From NCBI RefSeq assembly GCF_005233875.1, contig NZ_SZPZ01000003.1, positions 738,489-802,488 on the forward strand: DNA of 64,000 nt, read 5' to 3'. A program made the position numbers and the translations under genes. This DNA is from Kribbella jiaozuonensis. Its GTDB lineage: Bacteria; Actinomycetota; Actinomycetes; Propionibacteriales; Kribbellaceae. The notes under the pieces were generated by a model, which worked only from the letters and a program-made list of their open reading frames with translations, was not told the origin of the DNA and ran no database searches. Positions 52,726 through 61,379 of the stretch are shown here, piece by piece (position 1 is the stretch's first letter; each line of letters begins with the position of its first letter).

Positions 52726-55700
52726 ATGCATCCTGTACCGAGACGTGTCCTCCGAGGGGCGCTGGCGTTGGCGACGCCGCTGACGCTCGTCCTCGCCGCC
52801 ACACCGGCCGTCGCCAACCAGCCCACATCAACCCCTCCTACGCCCAGCACGCGGGTGATCGTCCAGTTCGCCGGCCGGCCGGTCCCGGAGCAGGCGGCGG
52901 TCCAGGCCGCACATGCGAGCTTCCGGCAGGCCGTCGCCACCGCCGGCATCCACGCCACCGTCACCCGCGAGTTCACCCAACTCCTCAACGCCGTCGCGGT
53001 CACGACAGACGCGGCGGGTGTCGCCCGGCTCCGCACCCTTCCCGGCGTGACCGCGGTCTATCCGGACCAGCAGGTGCACTCCAGCGGTGACGCCGCACTG
53101 GCGCAGATCAAGGCGCCCGAGGTGTGGCAGACCAAGGACCGGAAGGGTACGGCGGTCACCGGCGCCGGCCAGACGATCGCGATCGTGGACACCGGTATCG
53201 ACTACACCCATCCCGATCTCGGCGGCGGGTTCGGCAAGGGTCACAAGGTTGCCGCCGGCTACGACTTCGTGAACAACGATGCCGACCCGATGGACGACAA
53301 CGGACACGGCACCCACGTCGCCGGGATCGTCGCGGGCCGCAGTCCGCAGGCCGACGGCCGGACCGGTGTTGCGCCGGGCGCGACCTTGACGGCGTACAAG
53401 GTGCTCGGTGCGGACGGCAACGGCTACGAGTCCGCGGTCATCGCCGGATTCGAGGCCGCGGTTGCCGCCGGCAACCCGTTCCGCGCGACCGTCGTGAATC
53501 TGAGCCTGTCCGGCGATCCGGCACCCGACGACCCGCTCGAGCAGGCCGCCGAGAACGCTGTCCACGACGGAGTCGTCGTGGTCGCGGCCGCGGGCAATGC
53601 AGGTCCGGGCGAGGGCACCGTCGGTTCGCCGGCGGAGGCGCCCGACGTCCTCGCGGTCGGCGCGAGCATCACCGGTATCGACGTACCGACCGTCGCCGTC
53701 ACCGCGCCGGTCAAGCGCACCCTCGACGTCCAGCGGGTCGGGTTGTCGGCGAACCCGCCGGCCGGCGGTGAGGACCTGGAGGTCGTCGACGCGGTCAACG
53801 GCGCTCCCGGCGACTACGACTCGATCGATGCGACCGGCAAGGCCGTCCTGGTCGCGTACAACAGCGAGATGCTCGGTGACATCCTCGCGACCGCCGAGCA
53901 GCACGGGGCAAAGGCAGTCCTGCTGCGGACTCCCAACTACTACAAGGGCGGCGCAGGCCACCTTCTGATCCCGGCCTTCACCGCCGGTACGTCGGACCCC
54001 GGCAAGGCCTCGCTGGTAGCCACCGTGATGAACGGGACCGACGCCGCGGACCTCTCCCAGTGGCTCACGCAAGGCCCGGTCCGGGTGCACATCGGTGGCG
54101 CCGACGCGACCGACCAGATCGCCGAGTTCAGCTCGCACGGCCCGGCGGCCGGCAGTTACGCGATCAAGCCGGATCTGGTCGCGCCGGGAGTCGAGATCCG
54201 GTCCACGTGGCCCGGCGGCCAGTACGCCGAGGACAGCGGCACCAGCATGGCCGCTCCGCACGTCGCCGGCGCCGCCGCGCTGGTCCGGCAGGCTCACCCC
54301 GACTGGACCGCCGACCAGGTCACGGCAGCGCTGACCGGCGGAGCTGACCGGCTCTCGGCAACGTTGGACGCTGTCACCCAGGGATCGGGTCGCCTCGATG
54401 TGGCAAGCGCCGATCAGCTGGCAGTCCTGGCGAGCAGGCGCTCCCTGAGCCTGGGTGCCGCGGACCTCAGTAGCCACACGCTGCATTCCACGACCACGGT
54501 CACACTGACCAACGTGTCGTCCACGACCAGGACGCTGCACCTCGATGCGAAGTCGGCCACTGGTACTCCGGCGACGGTCTCTGTCACTCCGAGCTCCGCC
54601 CGGCTCAGCCCGGGGAAGAAGGTGACGGTGCGCGTCACAGTGGCCGGCGCCCGTCCGTCCGGTGTTGCGGACTGGAGTGGGTGGCTGCGTGCCTCGGTCA
54701 GCGGGTCTCCAGAACTGTCCGTCCCCTGGCTCCTGGCCGTGCGGCCGCTCGACCTGCACGCCAACCCGGACCCGACCATCTCGGGTGCCTCCGTCTACAT
54801 CCACTCCGACGCCGCACTGACCGCGGCGCCGCGGGTGTCCGTGACCGCGCCCGGCTCGCACCACGCGATCACCGGTACCGCGACGTTCGACCACACAGGC
54901 TGGTGGAAGTACTCCGTACCTGCCGGGCCGGCCGGTGCGTACCAGGTGTCTGCGGTCGCTCGGACCCCATCGGGCGCGTGGCTCGACGGACAGACGTCGT
55001 ACGAAGAGCTGGGCACCGCGCACGGGTCCGGTCCGGACGGGTGGCAGTCCGTCGGTCCGGTCAGTCAGGGCGCGGAGAAGATCGGGTATACCTCGAAGGC
55101 TGGGCGGATGTTCGCCCAGCCGTACCTCTCGTCACGGCCGGGCGTCTTCCGGACCGATGACGGCGGCACCACCTGGCGTGAGCTGCGCAATCTGCCGATC
55201 GGTGGCGGTGTGGACCTCGGGATGGCGACCGACCCGACCCGGCCGGACACCGTGTACCTCGCGGTCGAGGGCGGACCGGACCCGACGTACCAGGGCAAGA
55301 TCCTGGTCAGCCACGACGCCGGCGACACGTGGACCACGCTGCCCTTCCCGGACGTGAGTCCGAGCGATCTGTCCATCGACCCGACCGGGCGGGTCCTCGT
55401 CGTACCGACGTTCGGCAACAGCATCTACGTCAGCACCGACCGCGGTCAGACGTGGACGAACTACCCCAGCCCGGGGGAGCACCTGCAGCAGGTCAGCCTG
55501 ATCGGCCACGACCTGTACTTCGGCGACGGTCTGAAGCTCTACGTGATCCGGAACGTCGACGGTACGCCGGAGCCGCGGCAGGAACTGTTCACGTCACCCG
55601 AGGACGACCAGTTCGTGGTGAGCGTTGCCGGAGACGCGAACCTCCTCGTAGCCCGTACTCCGCGTCGTCTCTATCTGTCCCGTGACCACGGTGCGAGCTG

Positions 55701-56898
55701 GCAACCCGGTCCGGCGGCGCCGGACGCGGACGCCTTCTCCTCGGTGCAGGTGGTCAACGGCGATGTGTACGCCGCGGCGTCGGACGAGATCTTCGTCGAC
55801 CGGGGTGAGGGAGCGCAGTGGACCACGATGCCGAGCCCGGTCCATGGGGACCTCGTCCGGATCTCCTCGCCGCCGAACAGCAAGCAGTTGGTGGTCTCGG
55901 CCGCGGGCAGCGGGGTGTACCTCACCGACGACTCCGGTGCGACGTACCACCGCGTCGGTCTGACCAGCGCCGACGTACACGCGCTGGCCGTCGGCCAGGA
56001 CGCATCCGGCAAGCCCACCCTTGTCGCCGGTACGACGTTCTCCACCTTCACGACCGCACTGCCGGTGCAGCGGGTTCCCGACCCGGCCGGCTACGACTGG
56101 GGACTCAACGGCAGCGACATCCTGCTGGGGAACCGGATCACGGCGCTGACGACCGATCCAGCCGATCCGCACCGGCTGTTCCGGGCGGTGTCGAAGGCGC
56201 AGGGGCGTCCGACGATCGAGGAGTCGACCGACGGTGGCAGGACGTGGACGGTCAAGCTGAACGTGCTCGCCGATGCGCGGGTCTACCAGATCGTCGTCGA
56301 CCCGGCGAACCGCGACTACATCTATGCCGCGGTCGACGATGTCCTCAGCCCGGGCGTGGTCGTCAGCCGTGACGGCGGCAAGACCTGGCGGAAGAACAAC
56401 CTGCCCATCGGCGTCACCGCGATCGCCGCCGATCCGCGCAACCCGGACCACCTCTGGCTCGGCGGACCGGACGGGTTGTACCGCTCGGACGACCAAGGGC
56501 AGTCGGTCCAGCGGCTCTCCGCCGTGCCGGTGTCGGTCATGGTGCTCGACCCTCGCAACCTCGACCACCTGGTCCTCGGCGGGAGCGGGCTGTTCGACAG
56601 CCGGGACGGTGGCCGGACGGTGAAGGCGGCCTCGACCTCCGGGTTCCGGCTGAACATCACCGCGCTGACGTACGGCGCCGACGGCCAACTCTTCGCGGCC
56701 GACGGTGACAGCTCCGACGCCGGACTCCCGGTCGGCGGCCGGGGTGTACTGAACAGCCGCGACGGTGGGCGCAGCTGGCACAACATCTCCGACGGACTGC
56801 CCAACCTGGACGTGGCGAGCCTGATCACGTCACCGGACGGGCAGTGGCTGTACGCCGGAACCGTCGGTGGTGGCGTCTACCGCGTCACGACTCACTGA
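52726..56898 (+). CDS. Secreted subtilase with C-terminal Asp-box (BNR-like) repeats
   Basis: The 1390-residue protein starts at ATG 52726 with a signal peptide (cleaved near AVAN, about residue 31), then an I9-type propeptide (about 42-118). The S8 catalytic domain carries Asp155 (IVDTGIDYTHP), His194 (NGHGTHVAG), oxyanion Asn291 and Ser507 (DSGTSMAAPHVAG), with a PA-type insertion at about 365-450. From about residue 800 there are ten Asp-box motifs of the SxDxGxTW type, forming a propeller-like region. It is probably an extracellular protease with a substrate-binding propeller. Confidence 0.9.
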   Translation: MHPVPRRVLRGALALATPLTLVLAATPAVANQPTSTPPTPSTRVIVQFAGRPVPEQAAVQAAHASFRQAVATAGIHATVTREFTQLLNAVAVTTDAAGVARLRTLPGVTAVYPDQQVHSSGDAALAQIKAPEVWQTKDRKGTAVTGAGQTIAIVDTGIDYTHPDLGGGFGKGHKVAAGYDFVNNDADPMDDNGHGTHVAGIVAGRSPQADGRTGVAPGATLTAYKVLGADGNGYESAVIAGFEAAVAAGNPFRATVVNLSLSGDPAPDDPLEQAAENAVHDGVVVVAAAGNAGPGEGTVGSPAEAPDVLAVGASITGIDVPTVAVTAPVKRTLDVQRVGLSANPPAGGEDLEVVDAVNGAPGDYDSIDATGKAVLVAYNSEMLGDILATAEQHGAKAVLLRTPNYYKGGAGHLLIPAFTAGTSDPGKASLVATVMNGTDAADLSQWLTQGPVRVHIGGADATDQIAEFSSHGPAAGSYAIKPDLVAPGVEIRSTWPGGQYAEDSGTSMAAPHVAGAAALVRQAHPDWTADQVTAALTGGADRLSATLDAVTQGSGRLDVASADQLAVLASRRSLSLGAADLSSHTLHSTTTVTLTNVSSTTRTLHLDAKSATGTPATVSVTPSSARLSPGKKVTVRVTVAGARPSGVADWSGWLRASVSGSPELSVPWLLAVRPLDLHANPDPTISGASVYIHSDAALTAAPRVSVTAPGSHHAITGTATFDHTGWWKYSVPAGPAGAYQVSAVARTPSGAWLDGQTSYEELGTAHGSGPDGWQSVGPVSQGAEKIGYTSKAGRMFAQPYLSSRPGVFRTDDGGTTWRELRNLPIGGGVDLGMATDPTRPDTVYLAVEGGPDPTYQGKILVSHDAGDTWTTLPFPDVSPSDLSIDPTGRVLVVPTFGNSIYVSTDRGQTWTNYPSPGEHLQQVSLIGHDLYFGDGLKLYVIRNVDGTPEPRQELFTSPEDDQFVVSVAGDANLLVARTPRRLYLSRDHGASWQPGPAAPDADAFSSVQVVNGDVYAAASDEIFVDRGEGAQWTTMPSPVHGDLVRISSPPNSKQLVVSAAGSGVYLTDDSGATYHRVGLTSADVHALAVGQDASGKPTLVAGTTFSTFTTALPVQRVPDPAGYDWGLNGSDILLGNRITALTTDPADPHRLFRAVSKAQGRPTIEESTDGGRTWTVKLNVLADARVYQIVVDPANRDYIYAAVDDVLSPGVVVSRDGGKTWRKNNLPIGVTAIAADPRNPDHLWLGGPDGLYRSDDQGQSVQRLSAVPVSVMVLDPRNLDHLVLGGSGLFDSRDGGRTVKAASTSGFRLNITALTYGADGQLFAADGDSSDAGLPVGGRGVLNSRDGGRSWHNISDGLPNLDVASLITSPDGQWLYAGTVGGGVYRVTTH

Positions 56899-57551
56899 CC
56901 CGACAAGTAGCCGAGAAACGCTGGCAGGTCCTGGACCTGCCAGCGTTTCGGCGCGATCTGCTGGTACGGCGTCCCGTCGGCGGACGGCTCGTGCGTGATC
57001 AGCGCCGTCGTCATACCGCGTTCGTGCGGAAGGGCGAGGTTCACCTCGAGGTCGTCGATCATCGCCGCCCGCGCCGGGTCGATCGCGAACCGGGTCAGGA
57101 ACGCGTCGAGGCTCTCGGCGTACGGTTTGGGGATCAGATCGCCCGCGAGGATGTCGAAAACGCCGTCGAAATGGGTCGTCAGCCCGAGCCGGCCCAGCGC
57201 CTGCTCAGCGTGGTAGACGGAGCCGTTCGTGTAGACGAAGCGCCGTCCGGGCAATGCCGCGAGCGCCGCGGCGAGGGCGGGATCCGGGGTCAGCACCGTG
57301 TAGTCGATCCGGCGCTCGAACCCGAGGAACTCGTGCGGGTCGATGTTGCGCGTGACCATGGCGCCGCGCAACGAGGTGCCGTACTGCGCGACCAGCTCGG
57401 CCTGGATCCGCCGGGCGCCGGTCAGGTCGGTGCCGTAGAAGCCCGCGACGGCCGAGAGGATGCCGTGCGTGAGTTGCTCGGCCAGTGCAGAGCCGGCCGG
57501 ATACAGCGTGTTGTCGAGGTCGAGGATCCAGGTGTCGACGTCAGACCGCAT
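56892..57551 (-). CDS. HAD-family pyrimidine 5'-nucleotidase-like hydrolase
   Basis: The 219-residue protein (ATG 57551, MRSDVDTWILDLDNTLYP) has the HAD nucleophile motif DLDNTLYP, the second motif YTNGS, the Lys in LIPKPYAESL and the acidic motif IDDLEVNL. Together these match the SDT1/pyrimidine 5'-nucleotidase branch, which dephosphorylates small substrates. Its stop overlaps the convergent subtilase gene by 7 bp. Its last codons contain a terminator-like hairpin. Confidence 0.9.
   Translation of the reverse strand: MRSDVDTWILDLDNTLYPAGSALAEQLTHGILSAVAGFYGTDLTGARRIQAELVAQYGTSLRGAMVTRNIDPHEFLGFERRIDYTVLTPDPALAAALAALPGRRFVYTNGSVYHAEQALGRLGLTTHFDGVFDILAGDLIPKPYAESLDAFLTRFAIDPARAAMIDDLEVNLALPHERGMTTALITHEPSADGTPYQQIAPKRWQVQDLPAFLGYLSGQ
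56915..56949. terminator. Hairpin terminator within the HAD gene 3' end
   Basis: GAAACGCTGGCAGGTC pairs perfectly with GACCTGCCAGCGTTTC (16 bp, 3-nt loop) 17 bp after the subtilase stop. On the minus strand the same bases encode the KRWQVQDLPAF end of the HAD protein. It can end subtilase transcription, and it lies before the HAD stop. Confidence 0.75.
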
Positions 57552-57601
57552 CTGGCCAGGGTAGTGACACACTGGGGGCGTCACCGACGGGAGGATTGAA
57601 C

Positions 57602-58369
57602 GTGGCGACTGCGCTCATCACCGGGCCGGCGACCGGGATCGGCCGTGCGTTCGCGGACAAGCTGGCGCTGGAGGGCTACGACCTGGTGCTGGTGTCGCGG
57701 GACGAGGCCAAGCTCAAGGAGGTCGCCGCCGACGTCACCCGGCTGCACGGTGTCGAGTGCGAGGTGCTGGCTGCGGACCTGACCGACGCCGACGATCTGG
57801 CCCGGGTCGAGGAGCGGTTCCGTACCGGTCCGATCGAGGTGCTGGTGAACAACGCCGGCTTCGGTCAGAAGAAGCCGTTCTGGGCCAACCCGGTCGACGT
57901 CGAGGAGAAGCAGCTGGATCTGCTCGTTCGCGTCGTACTGCGGCTCACGCACGCGGCGGTGTTGCCGATGATCGAGCGGGGCTCGGGTGCGGTGATCAAC
58001 GTGTCGTCGGTGGCCGGATTCCTGCAGCGCAACGTCTACAGCGCGCACAAGGCCTGGGTGACGAACTTCTCGGCCGGCCTCGCGCTCGAGCTGCACGCGA
58101 AGGGCGTCGCGGTGATGGCGCTGTGCCCGGGGTTCGTGCACACCGAGTTCCACGAGCGGATGGGGATGGACAAGTCGCTGATCCCGTCGTTCATGTGGCT
58201 GGACGCGACCGATCTGGTCGACGCGGCCTGGAAGGACCTGATGCGCGGCAAGCCGATCTCGATCCCGAGCCGCCGCTACAAGCTGATCGTCGCCGGGACC
58301 CGTTTCATCCCGCGAGCGCTGATCGCACGCGTCTCGACCGTGGGCCTGGACGGCCGCCGCCGCGGCTGA
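57602..58369 (+). CDS. SDR-family oxidoreductase
   Basis: The 255-residue protein starts at GTG 57602 with GGAGG 6 bp upstream. It has the NADP-binding TGPATGIGRAFADKL, NNAGFG, INVSSVAG with the catalytic Ser, and YSAHK with the catalytic Tyr and Lys, so it is a classical active SDR of the DltE-like group. The substrate is unknown. It is divergent from the HAD gene. Confidence 0.92.
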   Translation: MATALITGPATGIGRAFADKLALEGYDLVLVSRDEAKLKEVAADVTRLHGVECEVLAADLTDADDLARVEERFRTGPIEVLVNNAGFGQKKPFWANPVDVEEKQLDLLVRVVLRLTHAAVLPMIERGSGAVINVSSVAGFLQRNVYSAHKAWVTNFSAGLALELHAKGVAVMALCPGFVHTEFHERMGMDKSLIPSFMWLDATDLVDAAWKDLMRGKPISIPSRRYKLIVAGTRFIPRALIARVSTVGLDGRRRG

Positions 58370-58375
58370 GCGGAA

Positions 58376-59275
58376 CTACAGCTTCTCCGCGACCTCGGTC
58401 AGGACGTCGAGGGTGGCGGTGATGAGCGGGTGATCGGCGCGGCTCGCACGGACGGCGGCGTACACGCGGCGGGTCGGCACGGGGTCGGGGAGCGGGCGGA
58501 TCAGCGCGAGCGTCGGCTCCGGTACGGCGAGGCGGGGGACGAGCGAGACCCCGCCGCCGGCCGCGACCAGTGCGGCGACGGCACGGAAATCGTCGGACTG
58601 GTGGACGATCCGCGGCTGGAATCCGGCCTGTTCGCAGGCGAGTACGACGACGTCGCGGATCGGGTTGCCCGGCGCGGTCATTACCCAGTCGTCGTTCGCC
58701 AGCATCGCGAGCTCGATCGTGTGCTGATCGGCGGCCGGATGTGTCGGCGGCAGTACGGCGACGAAAGGCTCGGCGTACAAGGGGATCCGGACCAGCCGGC
58801 GGTCGTCGGGGCGGGGTGAACCGCGGTGCTCGACGGCGATCGCGAGGTCGGCGTCGCCGTCGAGGAGATGGGTGATGCCTTGGTGGCCCTCGGCATCGCG
58901 GACGACGAGATCGAGGCCGGGAGTGGTCTCGCGCAACCGGGGGAGGGCCGGCGCGACGAGCAGGGTGATCGCGGTGGCGAAGGCAACGATGCGGACCTCG
59001 CCGTTGGCGCCGTTCGCGTGCAGGCGCATCGCGTCCTCGGCGCGTTCGACCTCGGTCAGGATGATGTCGGTGTGTTCGAGGAGCAGGCGGCCGGCGGAGG
59101 TGATCGCCACCCGGCGGCCGCGGCGTTCGAGCAGTTCCTGGCCGACCTCGGACTCCAGGGCTGCCAGTTGCTGCGAGACGGCCGAGGGCGTCAGATGCAG
59201 CACCTCGGCCGCCGCGGTCACGGTCCCGTGGTCAGCAAGCGCTCGCAACACCCGCAGGCGTCGTACCTCGATCAC
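58376..59275 (-). CDS. LysR-family transcriptional regulator
   Basis: The 299-residue protein has the N-terminal winged helix of LysR proteins (RVLRALADHGTVTAAAEVLHLTPSAVSQQLAALESEVG) and a C-terminal effector domain. It converges with the SDR gene, the stops being only a few bases apart. A small 83-residue frame upstream overlaps its first codons. Confidence 0.92.
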   Translation of the reverse strand: MIEVRRLRVLRALADHGTVTAAAEVLHLTPSAVSQQLAALESEVGQELLERRGRRVAITSAGRLLLEHTDIILTEVERAEDAMRLHANGANGEVRIVAFATAITLLVAPALPRLRETTPGLDLVVRDAEGHQGITHLLDGDADLAIAVEHRGSPRPDDRRLVRIPLYAEPFVAVLPPTHPAADQHTIELAMLANDDWVMTAPGNPIRDVVVLACEQAGFQPRIVHQSDDFRAVAALVAAGGGVSLVPRLAVPEPTLALIRPLPDPVPTRRVYAAVRASRADHPLITATLDVLTEVAEKL

Positions 59276-59483
59276 GAACCTCAGCTTCGCATGCGCCGAC
59301 GGTGGATGCGACGAGGGTCAGCTCGACGGGCTGCGGAGCCGGGGTACGACGCTCCCGCCAGCGCCGGTAGGCGTCGCGGATCGGGTGGCGTCGGGGGACA
59401 TATGGCCGGATCGGTGCGTCCGGCCTGGCGGAGTGGGTCTGTTCGTGGATCGACTTGATCACGGAGAACGGTACGTATTGCAC
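59232..59483 (-). CDS. Small hypothetical protein divergent from a LysR gene
   Basis: An 83-residue frame begins with GTG 59483 behind AAAGGA at a good distance (MQYVPFSVIKSIHEQTHSAR). It is basic and Pro/Arg-rich in the middle (PYVPRRHPIRDAYRRWRERR). It overlaps the LysR start region by 44 bp on the same strand. The ribosome binding site and the divergent position beside a LysR box favour a real gene, but the C-terminal part may be noise. Confidence 0.45.
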   Translation of the reverse strand: MQYVPFSVIKSIHEQTHSARPDAPIRPYVPRRHPIRDAYRRWRERRTPAPQPVELTLVASTVGACEAEVRDRGTTPAGVASAC

Positions 59484-59521
59484 GGTGGTTCCTTTCGACT
59501 CTTCGACAGTAGGAACCCGGG

Positions 59522-59538
59522 CATTGATACGTCCAATG
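59522..59538. promoter_or_regulatory. LysR-type box
   Basis: CATTG-N7-CAATG is a perfect inverted repeat that fits the T-N11-A LysR consensus. It lies 43 bp before the interrupted LysR gene and 38 bp before the divergent small gene. Confidence 0.6.
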
Positions 59539-59581
59539 AAAGTTCTGCGTGGAGTTGATGTGCCTGGTGCATGATTGGGTT

Positions 59582-60496
59582 ATGGAACTACGGCAGCTCA
59601 GGTCGTTCGTGGTGGTGGCCGAGGAGATGAACGTCGGACGCGCGGCGACGCGGCTGCACCTGACCCAGCCGTCGCTCAGCCGGCAGATCGCGGCGCTCGA
59701 GCGCGACCTCGGCGTGGAACTGTTCGCCCGGGTGAAGAAGCGCTTCGTCATGACGGCCGCGGGCGAGACGTTCCTGGCCGAGGCGCAGGACCTGTTGCGA
59801 CGGTCCGACGAGGCAGTACGGGCTGCGCAGCGGACGCAGCGTGGTGAGCTCGGATCGTTGCGGCTGCGGTTCGTGCAATCGGCGACGTTCGAGCCGCTGC
59901 CGCAGATCCTCGGCGCGTTCCGGCAGGCGTATCCGGACGTCGTGCTCGACCTGGAGTCGATGACCACGCTCCGGCAGACCGAGGCCTTGCGCGACGGCCG
60001 GATCGATGTCGGGCTGCTGCGGCCGACCGTGCCCGCATCGGCGGGATCAACCGGCGGCAAGAGCGGGACGGTGGTGCGGCTGGCGCCGGGGCTGGTGTCC
60101 CGGGTGGTTGCCGAGGACCAGTTGGAGGCGGTGTTGCCGGCGCGGCATCGGCTCACCCGACGCAAGCGGCTGCGGCTGACGGACCTCGCGGAGGAGCCGT
60201 TCGTGTTCTACTCGCGGCCGAGTGGACCCGCAGTACACGACACGATCCTCGGCTTCTGACGGGCGGCCGGGTTCACGCCACGGATCGAGCAGGAGGCGGC
60301 CGACGTACAGACGATCGTGTCGCTCGTCGCGGCCGGGCTCGGCGTCTCGCTGCTGATCAGCCCGACCCCGCCGTCGAACCCGGACTCGGTCGTCTACCGA
60401 GAGTTGTCCGACGACCTACCGCCCTGGCCACTCTCCGTCGCCTGGTCGCCGGACAACCGTTCGCCCGTCCTCGCGCGCTTCCTCGAAATGGTTTAG
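59582..60496 (+). pseudogene. LysR-family regulator interrupted by an in-frame TGA
   Basis: The frame starts at ATG 59582 (MELRQLRSFVVVAEEMNVGRAA) with a normal LysR helix-turn-helix and most of the effector domain. After HDTILGF, TGA at 60257-60259 stops translation, but the same frame continues for 78 codons with typical LysR sequence (RAAGFTPRIEQEAADVQTIV, LVAAGLGVSLL) to TAG 60496. Relatives usually have Cys at the TGA position, so one base change (TGC or TGT to TGA) explains it. The truncated 225-residue product would lack the end of its effector domain. Confidence 0.85.
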
Positions 60497-61317
60497 CCGA
60501 AGACGTCCGGGTCGCCGCCGGTGCGGACGCCGGTCTCGAGGTCGGCGATCGTTGCCATGTCGTCGTTGTTGAGGCGGAAGTCGAAGACCTCGAAGTTCTC
60601 CTTGATCCGGCTCGCCGTCTTGGACTTCGGGATCACCACGTTGCCGAGCTGCAGGTGCCAGCGGATCATCACCTGGGCGGCCGACTTGCCGTACTTCGCA
60701 CCGATCTTCTTCAGCTCGGCGTTGTCGATCAGCTCGCCGGATGCCAGCGGGCTCCACGCCTCGGTGACGATGTCGTTCTCGGCGTTGAACGCGCGCAGCT
60801 CGTCCTGCGGCAGCGCCGGGTGCAGCTCGATCTGGTTCACCGCCGGGCGGATCGTGGTCTCCTCGAAGATCCGCCGCAGCGCGGGCTCGTGGAAGTTCGA
60901 GACGCCGATCGCGCGGATCCGCTTGTCGGCGTACAGCTGCTCGAACGCCTTCCAGGTGTCGACGTACTTGTCCCGCTTCAGGCACTGCCAGTGGATCAGG
61001 TACAGGTCGACGTACTCCAGGCCGAGCTGGTCGATGCTCTTGTCGAACGCCGCCAGCGTCGAGTCGTAGCCCTGGTCGCTGTTCTGCAGCTTGGTGGTGA
61101 TGAACAGTTCGTCACGGGGCAGGCCGGACGCGGCGATGGCTCGCCCGACACCGGCTTCGTTCTGGTACGCCGCGGCGGTGTCGATGTGCCGGTAGCCGGT
61201 CTCGAACGCCGAGGTGACCACGTCGGCGACGATCGCTTCCTCGACCTGCCAGACCCCCAGGCCCAGCTGCGGGATCTCGACGCCGTTGTCCAGAGTGATG
61301 GAGGGGACTGTGCTCAT
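60493..61317 (-). CDS. Aldo/keto reductase (2,5-diketogluconate reductase-like)
   Basis: The 274-residue NADPH-dependent oxidoreductase has the AKR tetrad: Asp in GYRHIDTAAAYQNE with Tyr in that segment, Lys in ITTKLQNSDQG and His in LYLIHWQCL. It also has GVSNFHEPALRRIF, NQIELHP and the C-terminal VVIPKSKTASRIKEN. It belongs to the AKR5-like group that reduces keto sugars or aldehydes. It ends in a 4-bp overlap with the interrupted LysR gene. Confidence 0.94.
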   Translation of the reverse strand: MSTVPSITLDNGVEIPQLGLGVWQVEEAIVADVVTSAFETGYRHIDTAAAYQNEAGVGRAIAASGLPRDELFITTKLQNSDQGYDSTLAAFDKSIDQLGLEYVDLYLIHWQCLKRDKYVDTWKAFEQLYADKRIRAIGVSNFHEPALRRIFEETTIRPAVNQIELHPALPQDELRAFNAENDIVTEAWSPLASGELIDNAELKKIGAKYGKSAAQVMIRWHLQLGNVVIPKSKTASRIKENFEVFDFRLNNDDMATIADLETGVRTGGDPDVFG

Positions 61318-61379
61318 CTGCCCATTCCACCCGGCAAAGGGTTTCTGGCCCAGTCATCCGACGTGTGACAACAACCTCA

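Noticed and set aside
60257..60259. TGA in the LysR gene read as selenocysteine
   Set aside because: LysR proteins are not selenoproteins, no SECIS-like hairpin is evident after the codon, and no selenium genes are nearby. A nonsense mutation or sequencing error is simpler.
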